Of a stretch of 64,000 nucleotides of DNA, positions 39,152 to 47,538 are shown one piece after another. The notes under the pieces are model-generated. The model was not told the DNA's origin. It searched no databases and worked only from the letters and a program-made list of their open reading frames with translations. Position numbers and translations under genes: made by a program. The stretch comes from Dehalococcoidia bacterium (GTDB taxonomy: Bacteria > Chloroflexota > Dehalococcoidia > SpSt-223): NCBI GenBank assembly GCA_025054935.1, contig JANWZD010000002.1:274131-338130 (forward strand). The letters run 5' to 3'. Position 1 is the first letter of the stretch, and each line of letters starts with the position of its first letter.

Positions 39152-39535
39152 CTACGGGGAACGTGCGATCCGGAACGACGCCCACGCGTTTTCGTTTTCC
39201 CACAGCCGCACTTCGATCGCCGAAAGCGCTGCCGAGGAGAGACCGTCGTCGAGCGCTTTGCAGAGAATGCGGGCGAAATGCTCCAAGCTCGGATTGCGCC
39301 CCTCGAACTCAGGGAGATCATTGAGCATGCGGTCGCGATACTGGCTGATCAGCCGGTCGAGAAGCGACTCGACGGCGACGATGTCAACGAGGTAGCCGTG
39401 CTGATCGAGCGCCTCTCCCTCTAGACGGGCCTCGAGGACGTAATGGTGGGAATGCGGGGCGTTCTCGGGTCCCCAGTCTCCCCCGATAAGGAAATGCTGA
39501 CTGATGAAGTCGCGCCGGACAGCAAGTCGATACAT
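39152..39535 (-). CDS. 6-pyruvoyl-tetrahydropterin synthase/QueD-like protein with Glu at the catalytic Cys position
   Basis: A 127-residue T-fold protein. Zinc ligands are His in FISQHFLIG and the pair in PHSHHYVL, matching the HxH of PTPS/QueD. In the usual enzyme a Cys sits four residues before the first His of that pair (CxxxHGH). Here the same place is Glu (PENAPHSHH), as described for PTPS-III proteins that make 6-hydroxymethyl-dihydropterin. A conserved Glu in the C-terminal part (VRLWENENAW) corresponds to the pterin-anchoring residue. The ATG at 39535 overlaps the upstream stop by one base (TAATG). The substrate could be dihydroneopterin triphosphate or a related compound. Confidence 0.8.
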   Translation of the reverse strand: MYRLAVRRDFISQHFLIGGDWGPENAPHSHHYVLEARLEGEALDQHGYLVDIVAVESLLDRLISQYRDRMLNDLPEFEGRNPSLEHFARILCKALDDGLSSAALSAIEVRLWENENAWASFRIARSP

Positions 39536-40551
39536 TAGTCGTCCGCTCCGTAGGTGATAAGCGCCTGCAGGATAGTCGGGTCGCCGGCATCGAGGCGGCG
39601 GTAGAGCGAAGGAGCGTCCTCGATCGGCACTCGGTCGGTGATAAGGGAGGAGGGGCGGATCTCGCGGATCAGCTGCCACGTGACGGCGGTGCGGCGAGCG
39701 CGGTCCCACCGGCCGGCGAGCGCCGGGGCGAGGGTGCTCACTTGGCTGGAGACGATGGTGATCCGGTCGCGATGGAAGCGCCCGCCGAGGTCGATCGGCG
39801 CGCGCTTCGTCCCGTACCACGACCCGACGATGATGCGCCCGGCAAAACCGACAGCCGCGAGCGCAAGGTCGAGTGCCTCCGGCCGACCGCTCAGCTCGAT
39901 GGCGAGGTCAGCCTTCGTCGAACCGAGACGGGCAAGGGCCGCCTCGAGATCCGCGGGGCTCCCCGCCCAATGCGCTCCGAGCGCAAGCGCGCGCGCCCGC
40001 CGCGCTTCGATCGGGTCGATGACGAGGAGGTCGCCGAGCGGAAAGCGGGCCAAGAGGGCTGTCACCAGCAAGCCGACGACGCCTTGGCCGATGACAACCG
40101 CCTTCTCTCCCAGCAGCGGCCGCGCATCGAGGACGAGTGTCGCCGCTGTCTCGAGCGAGGGGTAGAGCGCGGCGTCGTCGGTGGCGACCTCGTCCGGAAT
40201 AGGCAGGAGGTCTCCTTCAGCGACAAGCGCCTCTGCGGCGTGGGGGGCGAAGGCAAAAACGCGGCGGCCGACAAGGCGCGGGTCGGCGAGCGGGCCCGCT
40301 GCAATGACGCGGCCGACGAAGGCATAGCCGTACTGCAACGGAAAGCGGGGCGCAACCTGCAGGGCCGCAATCCGCTCGTCGGCCAGCAGCGTGTCGGGCA
40401 GCTCACCGCGATAGACCAGCAATTCCGTGCCGGCGCTGACCGCCGACCGGAGCGCCCGGACAAGCACCTGGTTATCCTGAGGGAAGACGCGGTCGCGACG
40501 GCGAACCTCAGCCTGCCGCGGTCCGACGAACCACAGTTCAGCGACTGTCAT
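39535..40551 (-). CDS. MDR-superfamily (zinc-type alcohol dehydrogenase-like) oxidoreductase
   Basis: A 338-residue medium-chain dehydrogenase. The GroES-like domain has SAVSAGTELLVYRGE where classical enzymes have a catalytic zinc Cys, so the zinc site is not of the usual kind. The Rossmann domain has AVVIGQGVVGLLVTALL and LLVIDPIEARRARAL. It resembles the 'zinc-binding dehydrogenase' found next to PTPS and RibD-type reductases in several phyla, by recall. ATGA overlap with the RibD-type gene upstream and TAATG with the PTPS gene downstream prove tight coupling. Confidence 0.82.
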   Translation of the reverse strand: MTVAELWFVGPRQAEVRRRDRVFPQDNQVLVRALRSAVSAGTELLVYRGELPDTLLADERIAALQVAPRFPLQYGYAFVGRVIAAGPLADPRLVGRRVFAFAPHAAEALVAEGDLLPIPDEVATDDAALYPSLETAATLVLDARPLLGEKAVVIGQGVVGLLVTALLARFPLGDLLVIDPIEARRARALALGAHWAGSPADLEAALARLGSTKADLAIELSGRPEALDLALAAVGFAGRIIVGSWYGTKRAPIDLGGRFHRDRITIVSSQVSTLAPALAGRWDRARRTAVTWQLIREIRPSSLITDRVPIEDAPSLYRRLDAGDPTILQALITYGADD

Positions 40552-41285
40552 CGCGGGAGCGATCCGAGGTCGCCGCGGATCAGCACGTCGTCGTCGCAGA
40601 CCTCCACCGCGACATTGCGCAGGCGGAGCGGCGCGGGACCGTCGAAAGGAATGAGCGCCTCGACTGCGCGCAATCCCCCGACAAGCACTGGCGCCACCGT
40701 GATGATTACCTGATCGACGAGATTGGCGAGGAGAAAGCTGGTGATGATGCGGCTGCCGCCTTCGACCATGAGCGTTCGCACGCCCAAGGCGCCAAGCTGC
40801 TCGAGGAGCGCCCGGAGATTGACCCAGCCGTTGTCAGTGGCCGGCAGGCGAAACGTTTGCGCGCCCGCTTCCTCCAGCTCGATCACTCGGCGGGCATCGG
40901 CAGCGGCGGTCGTGGCAAGCCACGGCCGCCGCTCGTTCCGGAAGATATTGGCGGAGATAGGGACGCGCAGTTGGCTATCGACGACGACCACCTGAGGATC
41001 GCGGCCGGGCACAAGCCGGACCGTCAGCTGCGGGTCATCATCAACGACAGTGCCGACCCCGACCAGGATCGCGTCGTGCAGCGCCCGCAGCTGGTGGGTG
41101 AAGCGCGCGGAGCGCTCGTTGCTCAGCTGCAGCCGCTCGCCCCGCCGCGTCGTGATGCTGCCGTCGACGCTTTGGGCGTAGGTGAGCGTGACGAAGGGCC
41201 GGCCCGTCGTGCGGTACTGCTCTGGGGCGCGATCGAGGGCAGCGCGGACGTGTTCAATCACCGACATTCCAGCAGCGCGACGCAT
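40548..41285 (-). CDS. RibD C-terminal-type (DHFR superfamily) reductase
   Basis: A 245-residue stand-alone reductase domain like the C-terminal half of RibD, which reduces the ribosylamino side chain in riboflavin synthesis. Motifs: PFVTLTYAQSVDGSITTRRG, ALHDAILVGVGTVVDDDPQL, RTLMVEGGSRIITSFL and DQVIITVAPVLVGG. The deaminase domain is missing. It is the first gene of a six-gene operon with an MDR dehydrogenase, PTPS-like protein, glycosyltransferase, membrane protein and methyltransferase, so a pterin- or flavin-precursor-like substrate is likely. The start is ATG 41285 (or 41267). A promoter lies just upstream. Confidence 0.85.
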   Translation of the reverse strand: MRRAAGMSVIEHVRAALDRAPEQYRTTGRPFVTLTYAQSVDGSITTRRGERLQLSNERSARFTHQLRALHDAILVGVGTVVDDDPQLTVRLVPGRDPQVVVVDSQLRVPISANIFRNERRPWLATTAAADARRVIELEEAGAQTFRLPATDNGWVNLRALLEQLGALGVRTLMVEGGSRIITSFLLANLVDQVIITVAPVLVGGLRAVEALIPFDGPAPLRLRNVAVEVCDDDVLIRGDLGSLPR

Positions 41286-41301
41286 TCAGGTGCGACGGAA
41301 A

Positions 41302-41330
41302 ATATTACCGACTAGCCTCACCACAAACAA
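41302..41330 (-). promoter_or_regulatory. Promoter of the RibD/PTPS/glycosyltransferase operon
   Basis: Minus strand: TTGTTT (41330-41325), 17-bp spacer, TAATAT (41307-41302). The expected start is about 10 bases before the ATG at 41285. It is back to back with the glycan-operon promoter at 41347-41355. Confidence 0.45.
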
Positions 41331-41346
41331 TGCGGCGCGTCGGCAT

Positions 41347-41355
41347 TGGTATACT
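41347..41355 (+). promoter_or_regulatory. Extended -10 promoter of the glycan operon
   Basis: TGGTATACT: a TGn extension followed by TATACT, with no -35 at the right distance. The ATG at 41362 is seven bases after the -10, so the transcript is probably leaderless. Confidence 0.5.
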
Positions 41356-41361
41356 CCGGCC

Positions 41362-42786
41362 ATGCTGCGTGCCGCTCCCGGCTTCCGCGCGCTTGACCAT
41401 CCGCCCCTCTTTCGGACAGCGCGCCAGCGTGATCGCGCGGCGGCGGCCGCGCTCCTCGGCGGGGCTGCGCTCTGGATCGCGCTCCCCTTTCCGCTTGCCG
41501 GCGCAGGAGGGCTCCTCTTCGTGCTCGGGGCGATGCTTCGCCTCGATTGGGCGCTGCTTGCCGTCGTCGTCGCCTGCCCGTTTTACCTGCCGGTCGACGC
41601 GAACCCGGTTCCGGCCAAGCCGGTCGGCAGCTATCGCTTCAGCCCGGCGGAGGTCGCGCTGGTCGCTTGTGTCATCGCGTGGGCCGCGACAAGTGCCCTC
41701 CGTCCGGCGCGCATTCTCGAGCGGTGGCGAGAGATGGGCGGAGCGCTTTTTCCTGCCACGCTCTTTGTGGTCGCCGGGGTGCTCTCCGCTCTTGCGGCCG
41801 TGAACCGCCACGAGGCGCTTCGGGAACTCCGCGTGGTCATCGTGGAGCCCGTGCTGTTCGGAGTGATGATCATGACCAGCCTCGACCGGCGTGCCGTCGA
41901 GCGGCTGGTCATTGCCGGCGTTGCGCTTGGGGTCGCCGTCGCGGCGTATGCGTTCTACCACTACCTTGCCATCGGCATCGTTGAGGCGACGGGCGGCGTC
42001 CGCCGGGTCCTCGCTGTCTACCATTCTCCGAACCAGCTGGCGCTCCTCCTCGACCGGCTTGCGCCGATGGCGGTTGCTCTCGCCGTGCCGCGAGCCGGCG
42101 AACCGCTCCGCCATTGGGCGCGGCGCGGCGTGCCGGCGCTCGTTGCGGCGGGGGCAATGGCGGGGGCGCTCGTCCTCACCTTCTCGCGCGGCGCATGGTT
42201 GGCGGTCGCTGCGGCGACGCTCGCGCTTCTCGCCTTCCGCAGCTGGCGGCTCGCTGTGCCGGCCGCGCTTGGTGCGGTCGCGGGCGCTGTCGTGGTCGCG
42301 AGCGTCATGGCGCCCGGGCGGCTGCTCTCTGAACACACGTCGCTCCAGCGCCCGCTCCTCTGGGGAGCAGCATGGCGCATGGCGCTCGACCATCCGCTGC
42401 TTGGCGTCGGGCCCGACAATTTCCTCTCCGCCTATCGCGACCGCGGCTACATGCCGGCTGAGGGATGGCGCGAGCCGAACATCTCTCATCCGCACAATCT
42501 GCTCCTCGATGCTTGGTTGCGCACCGGCGTGCTGGGGCTAGCCGCCCTGACGCTAGCGCTCTTCGGCTTCTGGCGCGGCGCAGCACGGGTGTTACGATTC
42601 CGCGCGGCTCCGGGATGGTCGAGCGCGTTGGCGCTGGCCGGCGGCATGCTTGCGGCGCTCCTGCATGGCATGATTGACAACGGCTACTTTCTGCCGGATC
42701 TCGCGTTTCTGTTCTGGCTCGCCGTTGGGGGAATGGCTGTCCTCGCGCGGGAACAGGCAGCTCAGGAGGGTCGATGCGGATCGTGA
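41362..42786 (+). CDS. O-antigen ligase/Wzy-like polymerase, copy 1
   Basis: A 474-residue polytopic membrane protein with about eleven hydrophobic segments and the Wzy_C/O-antigen ligase region TFSRGAWLAVAAATLALL followed by a large loop with RMALDHPLLGVGPDNFLSAY and SHPHNLLLDAWLRTGVLGL. These motifs mark the family that polymerises or ligates lipid-linked glycans outside the cell. The ATG at 41362 is chosen over the open frame to 41182 because of the -10 element seven bases upstream. It is the first gene of a six-gene glycan operon and overlaps uxs by 13 bp. Confidence 0.87.
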   Translation: MLRAAPGFRALDHPPLFRTARQRDRAAAAALLGGAALWIALPFPLAGAGGLLFVLGAMLRLDWALLAVVVACPFYLPVDANPVPAKPVGSYRFSPAEVALVACVIAWAATSALRPARILERWREMGGALFPATLFVVAGVLSALAAVNRHEALRELRVVIVEPVLFGVMIMTSLDRRAVERLVIAGVALGVAVAAYAFYHYLAIGIVEATGGVRRVLAVYHSPNQLALLLDRLAPMAVALAVPRAGEPLRHWARRGVPALVAAGAMAGALVLTFSRGAWLAVAAATLALLAFRSWRLAVPAALGAVAGAVVVASVMAPGRLLSEHTSLQRPLLWGAAWRMALDHPLLGVGPDNFLSAYRDRGYMPAEGWREPNISHPHNLLLDAWLRTGVLGLAALTLALFGFWRGAARVLRFRAAPGWSSALALAGGMLAALLHGMIDNGYFLPDLAFLFWLAVGGMAVLAREQAAQEGRCGS

Positions 42787-43745
42787 TCAGCGGCGGGGCG
42801 GGCTTTATTGGGTCGCACCTCGCCGACCTGTGCCTAGCGCGCGGTCACTCGGTCGTGGTCATCGACAATCTCATCACCGGACGGCGCGCGAATATCGAGC
42901 ACTTGCTCGGGCGGCCGGACTTCCAGTTCCTCGAACGCGATGTCAACGACGAGCATCCTGACATCGAGGGCGATCTCTATCTCCACCTCGCGAGCCCGGC
43001 AAGCCCGGTGGGCTACAGCCGCTACCCGATCGAGACGATGCTGACCAACTCGCTCGGCACCCAGCGTCTTCTCGACCTCGCCCGCCGTGATGGCGCCCGG
43101 TTCCTGTTCGCCTCGACCTCCGAAGCGTATGGCGACCCGCTCGTTCATCCGCAACCAGAAACGTACTGGGGGAATGTCAATCCGGTGGGACCGCGCGCCT
43201 GTTATGACGAGTCGAAGCGGTACGGTGAGGCGCTGACGATCACCTATGTCCGACAGTATCAGCTCGATGCGCGCATTGTTCGGATTTTCAATACCTACGG
43301 GCCGCGCAATGACCCGAACGATGGCCGGATTGTGCCGAATTTCATCACCCAAGCGCTGCGCGGGGAGCCGATCACGGTCTACGGCTCCGGCCTGCAGACG
43401 CGCTCCTTCTGCTATGTCACCGACCTTGTCGACGGGATCTGGCGCGCAGCGACCCTTCCCGGCTTGGCAGGCGAGGTGATCAATCTCGGCAATCCGCTCG
43501 AATACGCCGTCATCGACCTTGCCCGGCTGATCAAGGAGCTTGCTGCCTCTCCCTCGGCGATTGTCCACCTTCCGGCGCGCGAGGAGGAGATCGCGCGCCG
43601 GCGTCCGGATATCACCAAGGCCGGGCGGCTCCTCGGCTGGACGCCACGCGTCGGGATTGAGGACGGGTTGCGGCAGACGATCGAGTGGTTTCGGCTTGAG
43701 CTTGGCCTTCTGGCTTCGCGTGACCGGGTCGTTGAGCCGGCGTGA
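42774..43745 (+). CDS. uxs: UDP-glucuronate decarboxylase (UDP-xylose synthase)
   Basis: Extended SDR enzyme that oxidises and decarboxylates UDP-glucuronic acid to UDP-xylose with tightly bound NAD. The 323-residue product shows ISGGAGFIGSHLADLCL (NAD-binding), YLHLASPASPVGYSRYPI, FASTSEAYGDPLVHPQPE, YWGNVNPVGPRACYDESKR with the catalytic Tyr and Lys, and RIFNTYGPRNDPNDGRIV. These are diagnostic of UXS rather than other epimerases. AGGAGGG precedes the ATG. It implies a xylose- or xylose-derived sugar in the glycan made by this operon. Confidence 0.92.
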   Translation: MRIVISGGAGFIGSHLADLCLARGHSVVVIDNLITGRRANIEHLLGRPDFQFLERDVNDEHPDIEGDLYLHLASPASPVGYSRYPIETMLTNSLGTQRLLDLARRDGARFLFASTSEAYGDPLVHPQPETYWGNVNPVGPRACYDESKRYGEALTITYVRQYQLDARIVRIFNTYGPRNDPNDGRIVPNFITQALRGEPITVYGSGLQTRSFCYVTDLVDGIWRAATLPGLAGEVINLGNPLEYAVIDLARLIKELAASPSAIVHLPAREEEIARRRPDITKAGRLLGWTPRVGIEDGLRQTIEWFRLELGLLASRDRVVEPA

Positions 43746-45331
43746 CCTCGACCGTCCGCTCTGCTCGGCCGCCGCGCGCTCCGTGGCTGCGCGCGCTTCT
43801 CGATGAACTGAGCGACCTTCTTACTCCGCCGTGGGAGCGCGGCCTGCTCTCCCCGCGGGCGGCGCTTGCGGTGGGAGGCGCCGCTCTGCTCCTCGCTTTC
43901 CTGATTGCGACCCAGCCCCTCCGCTATGTGGCCGGTGGCCTCGCGGCGGGCGTCTTTTTCGTGCTCGCGCTCGTCCGGCCCGAGGTCGGGCTTGGGCTGA
44001 TCCTGTTCAGCATTCCCTTCGGAGCGCTTGCTGAGGTTGTGGTGGGCGGCATCGCGCTGACGGTGACCCAGCCTCTTATCGCGCTCGTCGTGCTGGCGTG
44101 GGTGCTTCGCGTCGCCGCTGCCCGCCGCGCCGACTTCCGCTGGTCGCCGATGATCATCCCCTTTGTGATCTACCTCCTCCTCTTCGCCCAGTCGGTTGCG
44201 CTGGCGGAAGGGCTGTTGCTGGCGGTGAAGGAGTATGCGAAGTTTGTGGAAGCGTTTCTGCTGCTGATCGTGACGGTCAATGTCGTGCGCACCCAGCGGC
44301 AGGTGATCTTTCTCGTCAGCTGCCTGATCGCGGCAGGGGCGCTCGCGGCGACTCAGGGGTGGTATCAGTTTTTCCTCCGTCGCGGGCCAGAAGGCTTTCT
44401 CGTTGCGGAGCGGTTCATCCGCGCTCATGGCGAGTTCGGCCAGCCGAACCCCTATGCCGGCTTCCTAAACCTCGGGCTGCCGATCATCTTCGCCATTCTG
44501 CTGGTTGCGGTAACCCAGCAGCGGGAGCGCGCCGCTGCTGCGGGTAGGGGCGGCACGATCGTGCTCGGCCTCCCGCTGCTCTTCGCAGCCGGAGCGGGGG
44601 TCCTCATGACCGGCGCTGAGGCGATGTCGTTTTCGCGCGCGGGCTGGCTCGCGCTCGCTGCTGCCGTGGTAGCGATCCTCGCGACCCGGAGCCGCCGGAC
44701 GTTTCTGCTGCTACTCGGAGGCGTGACGGCAGGGCTCGTCATCTGGCTGTTCGGGGCGCTCGATCTCCTGCCTCCTGTCGTCCTCGAGCGGCTGCGACCG
44801 ATCGCAGACACCTTCAGTGTCTTCGACATCTCAGAAGTCGAACTGACCGCCGAAAACTGGTCGGTCGTGGAGCGGATGGCAACGTGGCAAGCGGCGGCGG
44901 ACATGTTCGCCACGAACATCTGGTATGGCATCGGGCCGGGCAACTTTCAACGGCTGTGGCCGGAGTTTGGAGCGCTTGAGTGGGTGCTGCGCGGAACAAA
45001 TCCGCCGCATGCGCACAATTACTACCTGAACGCCCTGGCTGAGAGTGGGATCGTCGGGTTGACCGCCTATCTTCTCCTGATAGTGTCCGCATTCGCCTAT
45101 ACTACGGTCCGCATTCGCGGCGCGCAGCGCCGTGGCGCCTGGGCCGGTCACCCGTACGCTCATCCGCTCGCCTTGGCGCTCGGGATGCTCGGGGTGCTGA
45201 TCGCGATTTCGGTGCATCATCTCTTCGATAGCGTGTTTGTCCGCGGGATGACCGCGCAAGTTGGCCTGATGCTCGGGCTGGTCGAGGCGGGATGGCAGGT
45301 GAGCAGCGGCACCCAGGGCGAGGGAGCATGA
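43742..45331 (+). CDS. O-antigen ligase/Wzy-like polymerase, copy 2
   Basis: A 529-residue membrane protein with about twelve hydrophobic segments. The Wzy_C-type motifs are MSFSRAGWLALAAAVVAIL, MFATNIWYGIGPGNFQRLW and PPHAHNYYLNALAESGIVGL. It is only distantly similar to copy 1, and the paired HxH (HAHN/HPHN) motif is common to both. The GTG start overlaps the uxs stop as GTGA. Two such proteins in one operon suggest separate polymerase and ligase functions, or two products. Confidence 0.87.
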   Translation: MTSTVRSARPPRAPWLRALLDELSDLLTPPWERGLLSPRAALAVGGAALLLAFLIATQPLRYVAGGLAAGVFFVLALVRPEVGLGLILFSIPFGALAEVVVGGIALTVTQPLIALVVLAWVLRVAAARRADFRWSPMIIPFVIYLLLFAQSVALAEGLLLAVKEYAKFVEAFLLLIVTVNVVRTQRQVIFLVSCLIAAGALAATQGWYQFFLRRGPEGFLVAERFIRAHGEFGQPNPYAGFLNLGLPIIFAILLVAVTQQRERAAAAGRGGTIVLGLPLLFAAGAGVLMTGAEAMSFSRAGWLALAAAVVAILATRSRRTFLLLLGGVTAGLVIWLFGALDLLPPVVLERLRPIADTFSVFDISEVELTAENWSVVERMATWQAAADMFATNIWYGIGPGNFQRLWPEFGALEWVLRGTNPPHAHNYYLNALAESGIVGLTAYLLLIVSAFAYTTVRIRGAQRRGAWAGHPYAHPLALALGMLGVLIAISVHHLFDSVFVRGMTAQVGLMLGLVEAGWQVSSGTQGEGA

Positions 45332-46425
45332 CAACCCGTCCCCAAGGAATGGAGCCGGAGACGCTGCCCTCCCTCTCGGCGCTGAGCGCCTCGCCGGCAA
45401 CAGAAGGGAGCGCCGAGCCGAGCGGAGACCCCTCGCTCTGGCGGCGCGTCCTTAATCTGCGCACCTTGGTCTCGTTCCTCATCGCCGGAGCGATCCTCTG
45501 GTTTCTCTTCACCCGCCTCAACCTCAATGTCGGCGAGATTTGGGCCCAGATCCGGCAGGCGAATCCGGCGTACTTTGTTCTTGCGCTGGTCGTCTACTAC
45601 CTCGGCTTCCCGCTCCGTGCGGTGCGGTGGCGGATGCTCCTCGAAAATGTGGAAGCAAGCGACGCCAAGGCGGCACGCGCCGTCACCCACCCGCGCATTC
45701 CGCGCTTGAGCGAGATTTTGCTCCTTGGCTGGTTCGCCAACTGCCTCGTTCCGGCCAAGATCGGCGATTTTTACCGCGCCTATCTCCTCAAGGACGCCTG
45801 CGGGGTCAGCTTCGCTCGAACGACCGGGACCTTGGTGGCGGAGCGCGCGATCGATTTGGTGGTGCTCTTCACGCTGCTGCTCTTCTCCGCAATCGGCGTC
45901 ATTCAGGGGATGTCGGCGGAGCGCGCGCTCGTGACGGAGCACATTCTGCTGGTCGGGTTTGTGCTGGTTGTCCTGCTCCTCGGCGCGCTGATCACGCTCC
46001 GTCTCGTCGGCCAGCGCACCGAGCGGCTGCTGCCGAAGCGGCTTGCTGGGCTGTGGTACCGCTTTCGTCTCGGCGTCCTCGGCAGCTTCCGGGTTCGGCA
46101 AGTGCCGCTCATCGCCGCGCTCACCATCACCATCTGGCTGACAGAAGCGGGCCGGCTGTTCTTTGTCACCCAATCGCTCGGCATTCCCCTCGGTCTCGCT
46201 GTCATCATTTTCGTGGCGCTTGCGAACTCGCTGCTGACGGCCGTTCCCGCAACCCCGGGCGGGCTCGGGGTCGTCGAGGCTGGCGTGATTACGCTGTTTG
46301 CGCTGATCGGCGTGGCCGATGACACGGCCGCTGCCATCACGCTGCTGGACCGAACGATTTCCTACTGGAGCCTTATCGCGGTCGGGTTCGTTGTCTACCT
46401 CTTGGCGTTCCGCCATCGCCGCTAG
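45328..46425 (+). CDS. Flippase-like/LPG synthetase TM-domain protein (YbhN family)
   Basis: A 365-residue integral membrane protein of the UPF0104/AglD-type family, often annotated as lysylphosphatidylglycerol synthase transmembrane region. It has LVSFLIAGAILWFLFTRL, the conserved WFANCLVPAKIGDFYRAYLL, ERAIDLVVLFTLLL, and AVPATPGGLGVVEAGVITLF. The catalytic domain of LPG synthase is absent, so lipid-linked sugar transfer or flipping is more likely than lysyl transfer. A 50-residue Ser/Pro-rich cytoplasmic tail precedes the first helix. The start overlaps the previous stop by ATGA. Confidence 0.85.
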   Translation: MTTRPQGMEPETLPSLSALSASPATEGSAEPSGDPSLWRRVLNLRTLVSFLIAGAILWFLFTRLNLNVGEIWAQIRQANPAYFVLALVVYYLGFPLRAVRWRMLLENVEASDAKAARAVTHPRIPRLSEILLLGWFANCLVPAKIGDFYRAYLLKDACGVSFARTTGTLVAERAIDLVVLFTLLLFSAIGVIQGMSAERALVTEHILLVGFVLVVLLLGALITLRLVGQRTERLLPKRLAGLWYRFRLGVLGSFRVRQVPLIAALTITIWLTEAGRLFFVTQSLGIPLGLAVIIFVALANSLLTAVPATPGGLGVVEAGVITLFALIGVADDTAAAITLLDRTISYWSLIAVGFVVYLLAFRHRR

Positions 46426-47538
46426 ATGATCGTTGCGATCGACTACACCCCGGCGCTCCGCCAGCGCGCGGGGATCGGCCGCTTCGTTCGCGAACTCGTC
46501 GCTGCGGTACTCCGCGCGAGAGCAGAGATTGAGATCCGGCTGGTGGTCTCGCGCGATAGTCCCGGCGCGACGCCGCCGGCCATTCCCGTCGTTCGGCTTC
46601 CCTTCTCCGAGAAACTCAGTCTTTTCCTCTGGAACGTGCTCGGTCTTCCCCTGCCGATCGAGCGCTTCACCGGGCCGATCGACGTCTTTCATGGAACGAA
46701 CTTTCTGCTCCCCGCGCTCCGCCGCGCTAAAGGGGTGGTAACGGTCCATGACCTGACGTTCCTGATCCACCCGGAGTTTGCCGATGCCCGCAACGTCCGC
46801 TTTCTGCGCCGCGCCGTGCCGCACAGCATCCGGCGGGCGGCAGCAATTTGCGCGGACTCGTCGGCGACGAAGGAGGACCTCCAGCGGCTGCTCGGGCTTC
46901 CCGGCGGCCGGATCACGGTCGTGCGGGGCGGGGTGGACCAGCGCTTTCGTCCCGCTGCCCCTGAGGAGCTTGTTCGTCTCCGCGGGCGGTATCCGGTCGA
47001 GCGGCCGTACCTGTTCGCCCTTGGCACCCGCGAGCCGCGCAAAAATCTCGCCGGCCTGCTCGACGCGTTCCGGATCGTCCGCGACCGCGGGATCGAGGTG
47101 CGGCTGCTCATTGCCGGCCCTGCAGGGTGGCGGGAGGAAGCCTTCGCCGCCCATCTTGACGCCTCGCCCTATGCGGGCGAGGTCCTCGCGCTCGGCTTTG
47201 TGCCGGACGACGACCTGCCGGCGCTTCTCACTGGGTGCGCCTGCTTCGTCTACCCCAGCTTCTACGAAGGGTTTGGACTTCCGGTCGCAGAAGCGCTCGC
47301 CTGCGGCGCGCCGGTCGTTTGTTCCAACACGAGCTCGCTTCCCGAGGTGGCTGGCGCGGCGGCGCTCCTTGTGCCGCCGGGGGACCCCCAAGCGATTGCA
47401 GATGCGATCTGCGCCGTCCTTCGCGATCAGGCGCTCGCTGAGCGCCTGCGCGCTGCCGGTCCTCCCCAAGCGGCGCAGTTCGACTGGGAGCTGTCGGCGC
47501 GCGCCCAGATCGCGGTCTATCGGCAGGCCGCAGGATGA
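46426..47538 (+). CDS. GT4-family glycosyltransferase
   Basis: A 370-residue GT-B enzyme: VAIDYTPALRQRAGIGRFVRE at the N-terminus, KGVVTVHDLTFLIHPEF, FALGTREPRKNLAGLLDAF, and the donor site CFVYPSFYEGFGLPVAEALA with CSNTSSLPEVAG. This is the mannosyl/glucosyltransferase type common in exopolysaccharide clusters. The ATG follows the upstream TAG directly, without a gap, and the stop overlaps the next gene by ATGA. Donor and acceptor are unknown. Confidence 0.9.
   Translation: MIVAIDYTPALRQRAGIGRFVRELVAAVLRARAEIEIRLVVSRDSPGATPPAIPVVRLPFSEKLSLFLWNVLGLPLPIERFTGPIDVFHGTNFLLPALRRAKGVVTVHDLTFLIHPEFADARNVRFLRRAVPHSIRRAAAICADSSATKEDLQRLLGLPGGRITVVRGGVDQRFRPAAPEELVRLRGRYPVERPYLFALGTREPRKNLAGLLDAFRIVRDRGIEVRLLIAGPAGWREEAFAAHLDASPYAGEVLALGFVPDDDLPALLTGCACFVYPSFYEGFGLPVAEALACGAPVVCSNTSSLPEVAGAAALLVPPGDPQAIADAICAVLRDQALAERLRAAGPPQAAQFDWELSARAQIAVYRQAAG

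Noticed and set aside
41305..42495. 396-codon minus-strand frame opposite the first Wzy-like gene
   Set aside because: Arg/Glu/His-rich shadow of a membrane protein; no motif.
45217..47469. 750-codon minus-strand open frame across the glycan operon
   Set aside because: It is antisense to well-recognised genes (Wzy-like, YbhN-like, GT4). Its Arg/Glu/Asp-rich sequence has no hydrophobic core or motif.
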